A stretch of 64,000 nucleotides of DNA from Glycocaulis alkaliphilus. Its GTDB lineage: Bacteria; Pseudomonadota; Alphaproteobacteria; Caulobacterales; Maricaulaceae. The first letter of the stretch is position 1. Each line of letters begins with the position of its first letter. The stretch lies in the NCBI RefSeq assembly GCF_004000605.1, contig NZ_CP018911.1, positions 1,736,001-1,800,000 of the forward strand, read 5' to 3'. Of the stretch, positions 17,374 to 26,066 are shown one piece after another. Position numbers and translations under genes: made by a program. Under the pieces are notes generated by a model, which was not told the origin of the DNA, searched no databases, and saw only the letters and a list, made by a program, of their open reading frames with translations.

Positions 17374-18052
17374 GGGCGTGTTCCCGTTTGAGCATGGCGT
17401 CGGCGGCGGCGCGCTGCGCGGCCTGTTTGGTCGCGCCTTCACCCATAGCAGGTTCCAGCCCGTCTATCGTTACTTCCACGGTGAAATGGGGGCGATGATC
17501 CGGCCCTTTGCGTGACACCAAGTTATAGGCCGGAGCAGGCAGGCTTTTGCGCGCCGCCCACTCCTGCAGATAGGATTTCGCATCCTTGGTCTGGCGGGTG
17601 AGCTGGGCCAGCTCCTCCTCCCACGCGGAGTCGAAAAAGGCACGCGCAGCTGGGAGCCCGCCATCGAGATATATCGCGCCGATCAGCGCCTCGCAGGCAT
17701 CGCCAAGGATGGATTCCTTCTCGCGCCCGCCAAGGCGCTCTTCGCCCGGCGATAGCAGCAGCGCTTCTCCCAAACCGATGGACCGAGCCACGCGCGCGCA
17801 CGCCCCCTTATTGACCAGCGCGTTCAGACGATGCGCCAGCCCGCCTTCGCTAAGGCCCTCAAACATGGAATAGAGCTGTTCGGCCACCAGAAGGCCCAGC
17901 ACGCGATCGCCCAGAAACTCCATGCGTTCGTTGGAGTCCGTGCGGCGGCGGCCATCGCCATGGCTGGCATGGGTCAGCGCGATTTCCAGCAGGCCGGGAT
18001 CGGTAAACTTATAGCCGATGGCGTCTTCAAGCTGCTTCAGCCGGTTGGTCAT
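17363..18052 (-). CDS. rnc: Ribonuclease III
   Basis: RNase III (229 residues) cleaves double-stranded RNA, including the rRNA precursor. The nuclease domain has the signature NERMEFLGDRVLGLLVAEQLY (residues about 40-60) with catalytic acidic residues there and in DACEALIGAIYLDGG near 115. A double-stranded RNA-binding domain follows (SYLQEWAARKSLPAPAYNLVSRKGPDH ... GEGATKQAAQRAAADAML). Start is the ATG at 18052, overlapping the acpS stop by four bases. lepB, which precedes rnc in many proteobacteria, is absent here. Confidence 0.96.
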   Translation of the reverse strand: MTNRLKQLEDAIGYKFTDPGLLEIALTHASHGDGRRRTDSNERMEFLGDRVLGLLVAEQLYSMFEGLSEGGLAHRLNALVNKGACARVARSIGLGEALLLSPGEERLGGREKESILGDACEALIGAIYLDGGLPAARAFFDSAWEEELAQLTRQTKDAKSYLQEWAARKSLPAPAYNLVSRKGPDHRPHFTVEVTIDGLEPAMGEGATKQAAQRAAADAMLKREHAHDQ

Positions 18053-18462
18053 GCGCCCGGCTCCACCTTCGGGATCGCTTCCAGGATCGCGAAGGCCTGC
18101 GCCCAAGGGTAATCATCGGTCAGGGTCAGGTGGACGGTGAAATCCATGCCGTCCGGCGTCAGGGCGCGGGCGCGCTCCAGCGCCTTGCCCGACAGCTTCA
18201 TCGTGGGCTTGCCGCCTTTGAGGTTGATGACTTCCAGATCACGCCAGATCACGCCCCGGTAAATGCCGGTACCCAGCGCCTTGGCGGTCGCTTCCTTGGC
18301 GGCAAAGCGCTTGGCATAGGTGTCCACCTCGCGGCGCCGGCTTTCGGCCTTGGCGCGCTCGCCAGCGCTGAAAACCCTGTTCTTGAACCGGTCGCCAAAC
18401 CGCTCAATCGACCGCTCGATGCGGCGAATGTCGATGATGTCGGTGCCGATGCCGATTATCAC
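18049..18462 (-). CDS. acpS: Holo-[acyl-carrier-protein] synthase
   Basis: AcpS (137 residues) transfers phosphopantetheine from CoA to the acyl carrier protein. The N-terminal motif IIGIGTDIIDIRRIERSIERFGDRF carries the magnesium-binding Asp, and the second motif KRFAAKEATAKALGTG (near residues 52-67) has the Glu and Lys of the active site. It overlaps pdxJ upstream and rnc downstream by four bases each, so the three are translationally linked. Confidence 0.96.
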   Translation of the reverse strand: MIIGIGTDIIDIRRIERSIERFGDRFKNRVFSAGERAKAESRRREVDTYAKRFAAKEATAKALGTGIYRGVIWRDLEVINLKGGKPTMKLSGKALERARALTPDGMDFTVHLTLTDDYPWAQAFAILEAIPKVEPGA

Positions 18463-19205
18463 GCGACTTTCTCCGCGCGCGCTTCATCCATCAAAGCGCG
18501 CATGCGCTTCACGGCCGTCTCCAGCCCGGTAAAGATCGCCTCGCCGATCAGGAAATGGCCGATATTCAGCTCGGCGAGCTCCGCGATTGCGGCCACCGGC
18601 TTCACATTGTCGAAGGTCAGGCCATGCCCCGCATGCGGCTCGATCCCGCGCCGGGCTGCCTCTCTGGCCGCGTCCTTCAGGCGTTCCAGCTCGCGCGCGA
18701 CACCCGCTTCATCGCCCTCCAGCCAGAGCTCGGCATAGCGCCCGGTGTGCAGTTCCACGACCGGTGCGCCCAGCACTTCGGCAACCGCAATCTGCACCGG
18801 GTCCGGCTCGATGAAGAGCGAGACGCGGCACCCCGCATCCTTCAGACGGCGCACAATCGGCGCGATGGTGTTGTGCAGGCCCGCCACATCCAGCCCGCCT
18901 TCGGTCGTGCGCTCCTCGCGCTTCTCTGGCACCAGGCAGGCCGCGTGCGGCCGGAAACGCTCGGCAATGGCCGCCATCTCGTCTGTTGCGGCCATTTCCA
19001 GATTGATCGGCAGGCGCGTGGCCGAACGGATCGCCTCCAGATCACCGTCGCGAATATGACGCCGGTCTTCGCGCAAATGGATGGTAATTCCGTCCGCGCC
19101 CGCGCTTTGCGCCACCGCCGCCGCACGTACCGGATCGGGATGCGCGCCGCCGCGCGCGTTCCTGATCGTCGCGACGTGATCAATGTTCAGTCCGAGACGC
19201 AACAT
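18459..19205 (-). CDS. pdxJ: Pyridoxine 5'-phosphate synthase
   Basis: PdxJ (248 residues) joins 1-deoxy-xylulose 5-phosphate and 3-amino-2-oxopropyl phosphate to form pyridoxine 5'-phosphate, the last ring-forming step of vitamin B6 synthesis. The TIM-barrel begins LRLGLNIDHVATIRNARGG with the substrate-binding N and H, followed by GADGITIHLREDRRHI and the closing GHGLTFDNVKPVA and LNIGHFLIGEAIFTGL. It sits six bases from pyrE upstream and overlaps acpS by four bases downstream; pdxJ-acpS adjacency is conserved widely. Confidence 0.96.
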   Translation of the reverse strand: MLRLGLNIDHVATIRNARGGAHPDPVRAAAVAQSAGADGITIHLREDRRHIRDGDLEAIRSATRLPINLEMAATDEMAAIAERFRPHAACLVPEKREERTTEGGLDVAGLHNTIAPIVRRLKDAGCRVSLFIEPDPVQIAVAEVLGAPVVELHTGRYAELWLEGDEAGVARELERLKDAAREAARRGIEPHAGHGLTFDNVKPVAAIAELAELNIGHFLIGEAIFTGLETAVKRMRALMDEARAEKVA

Positions 19206-19210
19206 CGGCC

Positions 19211-19801
19211 TTACGCCTCCAGCCCCCGGCTGCCGGGCTTGATGGCCGGAATGCGCTCCAGCTCTGGCGGCAGCGCATCTTCGGCATAGGCCGGGAAAGC
19301 CACCGTCGCGAGCGCGATCAGCGGCACGCCCACGTCAGCGCGCCCGCCGGAACGGTCCACAAGACAGCATTCAGCCACCACTTTGGCACCAGTCTTCTCT
19401 ATCGCGGAGATGCACTCGCGCGAGGAGAGACCCGTCGTCACGATGTCCTCGACAACCAGTACGCGGTCGGCAGCCGTCAGCTGGAAGCCGCGCCGAAGGC
19501 GGAACTCGCCATCCTCACGCTCGACAAACAGGAAGGGCAGGTCCAGCTGGCGAGCGGTTTCATAGCCCGGAATAATCCCGCCCAGCGCGGGCGAGACAAT
19601 GGCGGTAATGTTGTCCTGAACCTTCGCGCGCACGGCCTCAGCCATCGCCTTGCACAGCTTTTCGGTGCGGGCAGGCTCGCGGAAGACCAGCGCCTTCTGC
19701 AGAAAGACCGGGCTGCGCAGGCCAGAGGACAAGATGAAATGGCCCTCCAGCAAGGCACCTGCCTCGCGGAACTCGTCCAGCACTTCGTCTGCGGTCATCA
19801 T
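19211..19801 (-). CDS. pyrE: Orotate phosphoribosyltransferase
   Basis: PyrE (196 residues) converts orotate and PRPP to orotidine monophosphate in pyrimidine synthesis. The substrate region [21 protein letters not shown] is near residues 18-38 and the PRPP-binding motif [14 protein letters not shown] near 115-128. Tandem ATGs at 19801 and 19798 begin the protein; I chose the first. A longer in-frame start would overlap the rsh gene and is not family-like. It lies 25 bp downstream of the rsh stop and six bp before pdxJ. Confidence 0.94.
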   Translation of the reverse strand: MMTADEVLDEFREAGALLEGHFILSSGLRSPVFLQKALVFREPARTEKLCKAMAEAVRAKVQDNITAIVSPALGGIIPGYETARQLDLPFLFVEREDGEFRLRRGFQLTAADRVLVVEDIVTTGLSSRECISAIEKTGAKVVAECCLVDRSGGRADVGVPLIALATVAFPAYAEDALPPELERIPAIKPGSRGLEA

Positions 19802-19826
19802 GTCCGGCCTCCCGATAAAAGCGGCG

Positions 19827-22046
19827 CTACTCGTAACGGGCGCGCTCGGCACTGACTACCCGGTCACACGTCTTCAGTGCAGCGACGATATTGGACAAAT
19901 GGCGCACGTCCACCACCTCAATGTCGAACGCCATATCAAAGAAATCGCGCGAGCGGGAAAGCGTCTTGATATTGGTGATGTTGCCGCGCGCCTCACCAAC
20001 GGCACCCGCAATCTCGGCCAGCACGCCCGGCTCGTTGCGCACCGTCGCCAGTACCCGGCCCACCGAAACAGCGTTCGAGCGCGCTTCAGGCGTCCATTTC
20101 AGATCAATCCAGTTATCGCCAGAGGCAGGGGCTTCCTCCTCCAGCTCGGCCAGACGTTCGCAGTCGATGACGTGGACTTCCACGCCAACGCCCTCACGCA
20201 AAATGCCGACAATGCGGTCGCCCGGAAGCGGCGAGCAGCAGGGCGCGAAATGCAGCGACACGCCGGGCGTCAGCCCGCTGCCATGCACGTAAAGCGCGCC
20301 CTTTTCATCATCGATCAGCTCGCGCTGGCTCGGATCATTGGGGCTTTTCTCGCGCTGGCCGGGAAATACCGCGTCAAAGAGCTGGGTGGAGGTGATCTGC
20401 CCCCTGCCCAGTGCCTGATAGAGTTCCGGCGCGGATTTCAGGTCGAGCCGCGCCAGCGCCTCCGTCAGCATGTTTTCCTTGAAGGCCTTGCCCTCGCGCT
20501 GGAAGGCGTGCTCGGCGATCACCTTGCCAAGGCGCTCAAACTCCTGCTGCTGGGTTTCACGGATAAGCTTGCGGATCGCGGCCTTGGCGCGGCCGGTAAC
20601 CACAAGGTCTTCCCACCCGGCAGGCGGCTGGCGCACCCCGCCCTTGATGATCTCTACCGTATCGCCATTACGCAGCCGGGTACGTAATGGCCGCTCGCGT
20701 CCATTGATACGCACGCCAACCGCCCCTGCCCCCAGCTCGGTATGGACCGCATAGGCAAAATCCAGCGGCGTTGCACCCTGCGGCAGGGCAATCAGCTCGC
20801 CCTTGGGCGTGAAGGCGTAGACCTGGTCGGTGAGCATCTCCAGCTTGGCATGCTCGAGAAACTCGTCCGGGTCACCGCCCTGCTCGAGAATTTCGACAAA
20901 AGCCCGCAACCGGCCGAGCGGGTCGCCGCCTGCCTCGCGCGCTGATTTGGCGTCATAACCGTAGCGGCCAGCCTTGTAGCGCCAGTGCGCGGCCACGCCG
21001 GTCTCTGCAACCGCCTCCATGGCCTCGGTACGTATCTGCAGCTCCATGCGCACATTGTGCGGACCGACAATGGTGGTGTGCAGCGAGCGGTAATTATTGG
21101 GCTTGGGGGTGGAGATGTAGTCGTGGAAGCGCTCCGGCACTGAGCGCCAGTTCTGGTGGATCACCCCCAGCGTCCGGTAGCATTCGTCCGGCGTGTTCAC
21201 GATCACGCGGAAGGCATAGATGTCGGCAATGTCGTCAAACGAGGTGCCCTTGCGCTCCAGCTTGCGCCAGATCGAATAGGGCCGCTTCTCGCGTCCGAAC
21301 ACGCGGCAGTCTATGCCCGCTTCCTCAAGCCGCTGGGAGAGCAGCGAGGACATGGCGGCAATCGCGGAGGCCCGTGTGGCCCGCAGCGCGGCCAGCCGGC
21401 GGGTGATGGACTCGTACGCATCCGGATTGATGTTACGGAAAGCGAGATCTTCCAGCTCCACGCAGATACGGTTCACGCCGATGCGCCGGGCCAGCGGCGC
21501 GTAAATTTCCAGCGTCTCTCGGGCGATCCGCTCACGCTTTTCCGGCTTCGGCATGAAATGCAGCGTGCGCATATTGTGCAGCCGGTCGCACAGCTTCACC
21601 AGCAGCACGCGGACATCGTCCGTAATGGCCAGGACGAGTTTCTGGAAGTTTTCCGCCTGACGGGTCCGCTTGTTGATCAGCTCCATCTGGCTGAGCTTGG
21701 TCTCGCCATCAACGAGGCGGGCGACATCCTCACCAAAAAGCTCGGTTATCTCCTCAAGCGTGGCGTCGGTATCTTCAACCGTGTCGTGCAGGAGCCCGCT
21801 GCACACCGTTGCCACGTCGAGATGAAGGTCGGCGAGCAGCATCGCCACCGCCACGGTGTGCCCGTAATAGGGCTCACCGGAATGGCGCTTCTGATGGGCG
21901 TGCTTGTCGCGTGAATAGTCGTAGGCGCGGCGTATCAGCTCCGCATCCGCATTGGGATGGTAGGTCAATACGCGCGCTATGAGGTCGTCGGCGCTTGGGA
22001 TGGTTCCCGGCGCTTCGGCGGACGCGCTGAGCGCTACCCCGCCCAA
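19827..22046 (-). CDS. rsh: Bifunctional (p)ppGpp synthetase/hydrolase (RelA/SpoT homologue)
   Basis: Long Rsh enzyme of 739 residues that makes and degrades the stringent alarmone ppGpp. The HD hydrolase domain is intact ([19 protein letters not shown], then [11 protein letters not shown] near residue 85). The synthetase domain follows ([38 protein letters not shown] near 240-350). A TGS domain ([31 protein letters not shown]) and a C-terminal ACT domain ([27 protein letters not shown]) complete it. Both activities look intact, as expected for the single Rsh of alphaproteobacteria. The start is uncertain: the only in-frame option near rpoZ is a TTG three bases past its stop. Confidence 0.95.
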   Translation of the reverse strand: MGGVALSASAEAPGTIPSADDLIARVLTYHPNADAELIRRAYDYSRDKHAHQKRHSGEPYYGHTVAVAMLLADLHLDVATVCSGLLHDTVEDTDATLEEITELFGEDVARLVDGETKLSQMELINKRTRQAENFQKLVLAITDDVRVLLVKLCDRLHNMRTLHFMPKPEKRERIARETLEIYAPLARRIGVNRICVELEDLAFRNINPDAYESITRRLAALRATRASAIAAMSSLLSQRLEEAGIDCRVFGREKRPYSIWRKLERKGTSFDDIADIYAFRVIVNTPDECYRTLGVIHQNWRSVPERFHDYISTPKPNNYRSLHTTIVGPHNVRMELQIRTEAMEAVAETGVAAHWRYKAGRYGYDAKSAREAGGDPLGRLRAFVEILEQGGDPDEFLEHAKLEMLTDQVYAFTPKGELIALPQGATPLDFAYAVHTELGAGAVGVRINGRERPLRTRLRNGDTVEIIKGGVRQPPAGWEDLVVTGRAKAAIRKLIRETQQQEFERLGKVIAEHAFQREGKAFKENMLTEALARLDLKSAPELYQALGRGQITSTQLFDAVFPGQREKSPNDPSQRELIDDEKGALYVHGSGLTPGVSLHFAPCCSPLPGDRIVGILREGVGVEVHVIDCERLAELEEEAPASGDNWIDLKWTPEARSNAVSVGRVLATVRNEPGVLAEIAGAVGEARGNITNIKTLSRSRDFFDMAFDIEVVDVRHLSNIVAALKTCDRVVSAERARYE

Positions 22047-22049
22047 AGC

Positions 22050-22415
22050 TTACAAACGGCCGTCTGCCGGCCCGTCCCGATCGCTCTGCAGGGCGCGCAG
22101 CATGGCTGCCTCGTCCATTTCAGGTGCAGGCAGGGCGCGCGGAGCGTCAGCAGCGTCGTGACGCGCCTCGTCTTCATCGTCATCAGCCGGGATGACACGC
22201 TCCAGACCCGCAACCAGGCTTTCCGCCAGCGCATCAAGGTCCAGCTTTTCGTCGGCTACCTCGCGCAGCGCCACAACCGGGTTCTTGTCGTTATCCCGAT
22301 CGATCTGCAGCTGAGACCCGGCCGCGATATTGCGGGCGCGGTGCGCAGACAGAAGGACCAGCCGGAAACGGTTGGGGATTTTTTCGATGCAATCTTCGAC
22401 AGTAACGCGAGCCAT
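22050..22415 (-). CDS. rpoZ: RNA polymerase omega subunit
   Basis: RpoZ (121 residues) helps assemble RNA polymerase and carries part of a ppGpp site in many bacteria. The conserved N-terminal block [30 protein letters not shown] is present, then [14 protein letters not shown]. The tail after residue 75 is acidic and Ala-rich ([18 protein letters not shown]) and is a lineage-type extension. The start at 22415 matches the family; the in-frame upstream extension is rejected. It is directly upstream of rsh (three bases), the usual alphaproteobacterial pairing. Confidence 0.95.
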   Translation of the reverse strand: MARVTVEDCIEKIPNRFRLVLLSAHRARNIAAGSQLQIDRDNDKNPVVALREVADEKLDLDALAESLVAGLERVIPADDDEDEARHDAADAPRALPAPEMDEAAMLRALQSDRDGPADGRL

Positions 22416-22523
22416 GAGCGTGGACGCTCCCAAATGCAAACAGGGGGTCGGGGGTAATAGCGAACACTCCTGATACCTCAGTGTGCCTCCGGCTTCAAGC
22501 GCGCCGCTGCGCTGCACAAAGCA

Positions 22524-23042
22524 TCACCCGCCCCGGACGAACGGTCCAAGCTGTGTGGTGGCGTGAATGTCTCCGGGGGGCAGCGCGTCAATCAGCCCGC
22601 TGATCGCACTGCCGGTTACCGGATGTTTCCAGCCTGGAGCAATCTCCTGCAAGGGCAAGAGCACGAAAGCGCGCTGATCGGCGCGCGGGTGCGGCAGAAC
22701 AGGCCCCTCACCGCCGTCCGACACCAGCCCGCCAAAATCGACAATATCGAGATCCAGCGTACGGGGCGCATTGCGCTGCGAGCGCACCCGCCCGAACTGC
22801 TCCTCCACCTCATGCAGGCACAAAAGCAACTCTGTTGGCGTCAGGCGCGTTTCAACCTGCGCAACGGCATTCACATAGGCCGGGTCTGCCGGATCTGGCC
22901 AGGCAGGCGATTGCCAGAGCGAAGACCGGGCGACAAGCCGGACACCGCATGTTTCCAGCGTCTCGGCGGCCTCGCACAGCAACGTCCGGGGCGTTCTGCG
23001 CCCCAGGGCTTGGTTTGAGCCGAAAGCGATGTAGATATTCAA
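22524..23042 (-). CDS. folK: HPPK: 6-hydroxymethyldihydropterin pyrophosphokinase
   Basis: FolK (172 residues) transfers pyrophosphate from ATP to 6-hydroxymethyl-7,8-dihydropterin in folate synthesis. It has the opening YIAFGSNQALG, the SSLWQSPAWP loop, YVNAVAQVETRLTP and the hallmark block RNAPRTLDLDIVDFGG with the two metal-binding aspartates (near residues 95-97), then LPHPRADQRAFVLLPLQEIAPGW. It is divergent from the NYN gene (46-bp gap) and lies upstream of rpoZ on the same strand with about 110 bp between. Confidence 0.95.
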   Translation of the reverse strand: MNIYIAFGSNQALGRRTPRTLLCEAAETLETCGVRLVARSSLWQSPAWPDPADPAYVNAVAQVETRLTPTELLLCLHEVEEQFGRVRSQRNAPRTLDLDIVDFGGLVSDGGEGPVLPHPRADQRAFVLLPLQEIAPGWKHPVTGSAISGLIDALPPGDIHATTQLGPFVRGG

Positions 23043-23088
23043 GCGAGTGCCTATTTTAATTCGCCATTAGCCCCCCGCAAGGAGCCCC

Positions 23089-23670
23089 ATGACTTTTTAT
23101 CCCAATGAGCGCATCGGCCTTTTTATCGACGGTGCCAACCTCTATTCCGCAGCCCGCGCGCTCGATTTCGACATCGATTACCGCAAGCTTCTCGAAGAAT
23201 TCAAAAAGCGTGGCCGCCTCGTCCGGGCGAACTACTACACCGCCCTGCTGGAAAATGACGACTACACCCCTATCCGCCCGCTCGTGGACTGGCTGGACTA
23301 TAACGGGTTTGCAATCGTCACGAAGGCGGCGCGCGAATACACCGATGAGCATGGCCGCCGACGCATCAAGGGCGACATGGATGTCGAGATCGCCGTTGAT
23401 GTGCTGGAGTCTGCCAGCTATCTCGATCATATCCTGCTATTCTCCGGTGATGGCGATTTCCGCAAAGTGGTCGAGGCCGTGCAAAGGCGCGGTGTCCGGG
23501 TCTCGGTCGTTTCCACGCTGAAATCACAACCGCCCATGATTGCCGACGATCTGCGCCGTCAGGCCGATAACTTCATCGAGTTGGCGGAGCTTGGCCGTCT
23601 GGTTGGCCGTGAACGCCGTGCCCGCGAGGACTTCGCACCGGCTGCGTCCAGCGATGATGATGACGCATAG
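23089..23670 (+). CDS. NYN-domain protein (LabA/DUF88-like)
   Basis: 193-residue NYN/PIN-like protein, probably a metal-dependent RNA-directed nuclease. Conserved acidic residues are visible at IGLFIDGANLYSAAR (D14), GDMDVEIAVDVLESA (D102, D104 region) and LLFSGDGDFRKVVEAVQRRGVRVSV (the SGDGDF motif near residue 122). The acidic tail (ASSDDDDA) is probably disordered. LabA-like proteins have been linked to RNA regulation, but the target here is unknown. Start is the first ATG, preceded by AAGGAG. Its end overlaps the start of the uracil-DNA glycosylase gene by 17 bases. Confidence 0.9.
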   Translation: MTFYPNERIGLFIDGANLYSAARALDFDIDYRKLLEEFKKRGRLVRANYYTALLENDDYTPIRPLVDWLDYNGFAIVTKAAREYTDEHGRRRIKGDMDVEIAVDVLESASYLDHILLFSGDGDFRKVVEAVQRRGVRVSVVSTLKSQPPMIADDLRRQADNFIELAELGRLVGRERRAREDFAPAASSDDDDA

Positions 23671-24310
23671 CGTCCCGGCCGAGCCTGGCGCCGATTGCCC
23701 GCTTTGCCCGCGCCTTGTCGCCTACCGGCAGGAAAACGCCCGTCAGGAGCCGGACTGGTTCAACGGCGCGGTACCCTCCTTCGGTGACGCAAACGCGCGC
23801 CTGCTGATCGTGGGGCTGGCGCCGGGGCGTACCGGAGCCAACCGCACCGCCCGGCCCTTTACCGGCGACTGGGCGGGCGATCTGCTCTATGCGACGATTG
23901 AGCGGTATGGCTTCTCGAGGGGCACTTATAAGGCCGACCCGAAAGACGGGCTGACCCTGCACGACGCCATGATCACCAATGCCGTGCGCTGCGCGCCTCC
24001 GCAGAACAAGCCGGTGGGCGAGGAGATGGCCAATTGCCGCCCCTTCCTGGCCGCGCGTATCGCGGCCCTGCCGAAGCTGAAAGTGATGATCGCTCTGGGG
24101 CGGATTGCGCACGAGAACACGCTGCGCGCGCTGGGCCGGCGCCCAGCAGCTTTCACCTTCGCCCACGGGGCAGAGCATGAGGTGGAGGGACCGCAAGGCC
24201 CCCTCACCCTGATCGATAGCTATCACTGCTCGCGCTACAACACGAATACGGGCCGCCTCACCGAACCCATGTTCCACGCCGTGTTCGAGAAGGCGAAGGC
24301 AAGGCTCTAG
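23654..24310 (+). CDS. Uracil-DNA glycosylase, family 5 (UdgB type)
   Basis: 218-residue Fe-S uracil-DNA glycosylase. Cysteines CPLC near residue 14 begin the cluster ligand set, followed later by the pair in AVRCAPP and in SYHCSRYN. Motif A is GLAPGRTGANRTARPFTGD near residues 55-73, the family-5 form without the catalytic Asp of family 1. The product removes uracil and other deaminated bases from DNA. Three consecutive ATGs at 23654, 23657 and 23660 lie inside the NYN gene end, so the precise start is open. Translation is likely coupled to the NYN gene. Confidence 0.9.
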   Translation: MMMTHSVPAEPGADCPLCPRLVAYRQENARQEPDWFNGAVPSFGDANARLLIVGLAPGRTGANRTARPFTGDWAGDLLYATIERYGFSRGTYKADPKDGLTLHDAMITNAVRCAPPQNKPVGEEMANCRPFLAARIAALPKLKVMIALGRIAHENTLRALGRRPAAFTFAHGAEHEVEGPQGPLTLIDSYHCSRYNTNTGRLTEPMFHAVFEKAKARL

Positions 24311-24348
24311 CCGGCAACAGAACAATCATTCCTATAGCAAGATGATTG

Positions 24349-24558
24349 TCATGGCCCGGCTTGTCCGGGCCACCCATGCCTGAGAGCTGGCTTTTCCCTC
24401 GTCCTTCGAGACGCTCACTGCGTTCGCCCTCAGGATGAGGGAAAAGCACGACCTAAAGCCCTCATCCTGAGGGGCTTCGTCAGAAGCCGTCTCGAAGGAC
24501 GAGGGCTTGGGAAACGAAAGCCAGAGGCATGGGTCCCCGCATAAAGCGGGGGATGACA
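24349..24558. repeat. Nested extragenic repeat (family B containing family D)
   Basis: The outer ends match the element at 2421-2635: a TGGCCCGG-CTTGT-CCGGGCCA hairpin followed by ACCCATGCCT at the left, and AGGCATGGGTCCCC at the right. Between them lies a different palindrome with 18-bp perfect arms: CCCTCGTCCTTCGAGACG (24396-24413) and its reverse complement at 24488-24505, enclosing CCCTCAGGATGAGGG and CCCTCATCCTGAGGG. This reads as one repeat family inserted into another, since the outer TGGCTTT/AAAGCCA stem is split by the inner unit. It fills the udg-smpB gap; no gene is seen there. Confidence 0.8.
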
Positions 24559-24572
24559 GCTAGCGTTACCCC

Positions 24573-25043
24573 CTACCCGAAATCCTTCATCAGGCGGGCC
24601 TTGGAGCGATTCCACTCACGCTCCTTGATGGTCTCGCGCTTGTCGACCGTCTTCTTGCCCTTGGCGAGACCAATCAGAAGCTTGGCAAGCCCCCGGTCAT
24701 TGAAATAGAGCCGCAAGGGGATGATAGTACGTCCCTCTCGCTGCACCGCGCCTGCCAGCTGGGCCATCTGCTTCTTGTGAAGCAGCAGCTTACGATGGCG
24801 GCGCGGCTCATGGTTGAAGCGGTTGCCGCCCTCGTAAGGGGGAAAATCGGCATTGATCAGGTAAAGCGCGCCATCGCGCTCCACGCTGACATAGGCTTCG
24901 GCAATATTGGCCCGGCCCTGACGCAGGGATTTGACCTCGGTGCCGACCAGCATCAGGCCAGCCTCCATCGTGTCCTCGATCTCGTAATCGAAGCGCGCAC
25001 GCCGGTTGACGGCAATCAGCCCATTATCATCGCTCTTGCTCAT
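24573..25043 (-). CDS. smpB: SsrA-binding protein
   Basis: SmpB (156 residues) binds tmRNA and delivers it to stalled ribosomes for trans-translation. The oligonucleotide-binding core is clear: [41 protein letters not shown], then [15 protein letters not shown], and the basic C-terminal tail [29 protein letters not shown]. The ATG at 25043 overlaps the dapA stop (ATGA), so it is translated with dapA; the dapA-smpB pair is common in alphaproteobacteria. A 30-residue upstream extension is rejected as non-homologous. Confidence 0.96.
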   Translation of the reverse strand: MSKSDDNGLIAVNRRARFDYEIEDTMEAGLMLVGTEVKSLRQGRANIAEAYVSVERDGALYLINADFPPYEGGNRFNHEPRRHRKLLLHKKQMAQLAGAVQREGRTIIPLRLYFNDRGLAKLLIGLAKGKKTVDKRETIKEREWNRSKARLMKDFG

Positions 25044-25921
25044 ATCAGCGACAACTCTTCGAGGACCGTTCTGATCCGGTCCTTCACTGCGTCGGGGCAC
25101 TCTACCAGCGGCAGGCGCACCTCGGCTGAGCACAGGCCCAGAAGGCTCGCCGCGTATTTCGCAGGCGACGGGCTGGAATAGGCGAACAACACTTCATGGA
25201 GCGGTTGCAGGCGGTCATTGAGATCGCGCGCCTCCTCCCACCTGCCTTCCAGTGTTGCATTCTGGAAAGCGGCGCACAGGGCGGGCGCCACATTCGACGA
25301 CACCGAGATCACGCCCACGCCGCCATGCGCGTTATAACCCAGCGCGCTGGCATCTTCCCCGGAGAGCTGGATGAAGTCAGCGCCAATGGCGCGGCGATGC
25401 TGCGTCACGCGGGCAGTATCGCCCGTCGCGTCCTTGACCCCGATTACATTAGGATGTTTCGCGACGCGTGCCATGGTGTCTACCGAGACATCCACGATCG
25501 ACCGGCCGGGCACATTGTAGACAAAGAGCGGAATTTCCACCGCATCGGCGATAGCGAGATAATGCGCCGCCAGCCCTTCCTGCGAGGGCTTGTTGTAATA
25601 GGGCGCAGCGACCAGAATCGCGTCAGCGCCTGCACTCTTGGCAAAGCGCGCCAGTTCAATGGAACGCGCGGTGTTGTTGGACCCCGCGCCAGCGATAACC
25701 GGCACCCGGCCTGCCGCCGTGGCGATAACCGTCTCGACCACATGACGATGCTCGTCATCGCTCAGCGTGACACATTCGCCCGTGGTGCCGACCGGAACCA
25801 GGCCATGGGTGCCCGCCTTTATCTGGTGCTCCACCACACGTTTCAGCGCGGCGGTATCAACCTGGCCACTGCTGAAAGGGGTGATGAGTGCCGTAAAAGA
25901 GCCGCGGAACATGGTTTGCAT
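25040..25921 (-). CDS. dapA: 4-hydroxy-tetrahydrodipicolinate synthase
   Basis: DapA (293 residues) condenses pyruvate and aspartate semialdehyde in lysine and meso-diaminopimelate synthesis. The TIM-barrel shows [14 protein letters not shown] near residue 45, [21 protein letters not shown] near 133-139 (the Tyr of the catalytic triad) and the Schiff-base lysine in [10 protein letters not shown] near residue 163. Two in-frame ATGs (MQTM) begin the protein; the first is used. It is divergent from the lytic transglycosylase gene and overlaps smpB. Confidence 0.96.
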   Translation of the reverse strand: MQTMFRGSFTALITPFSSGQVDTAALKRVVEHQIKAGTHGLVPVGTTGECVTLSDDEHRHVVETVIATAAGRVPVIAGAGSNNTARSIELARFAKSAGADAILVAAPYYNKPSQEGLAAHYLAIADAVEIPLFVYNVPGRSIVDVSVDTMARVAKHPNVIGVKDATGDTARVTQHRRAIGADFIQLSGEDASALGYNAHGGVGVISVSSNVAPALCAAFQNATLEGRWEEARDLNDRLQPLHEVLFAYSSPSPAKYAASLLGLCSAEVRLPLVECPDAVKDRIRTVLEELSLI

Positions 25922-26066
25922 AGCCTTGTGAGATTGGTGCGCGAACGCAAATGGGCGCGGACCATATCGATTGCAACGTCAAGCGCCAAGACGCTGCAAT
26001 CGCTGTGGACAGTGCGCGCGCATTCGACGAATCTGTATATCTGCCTGCCGCCAGGAGTTTGCCCCC

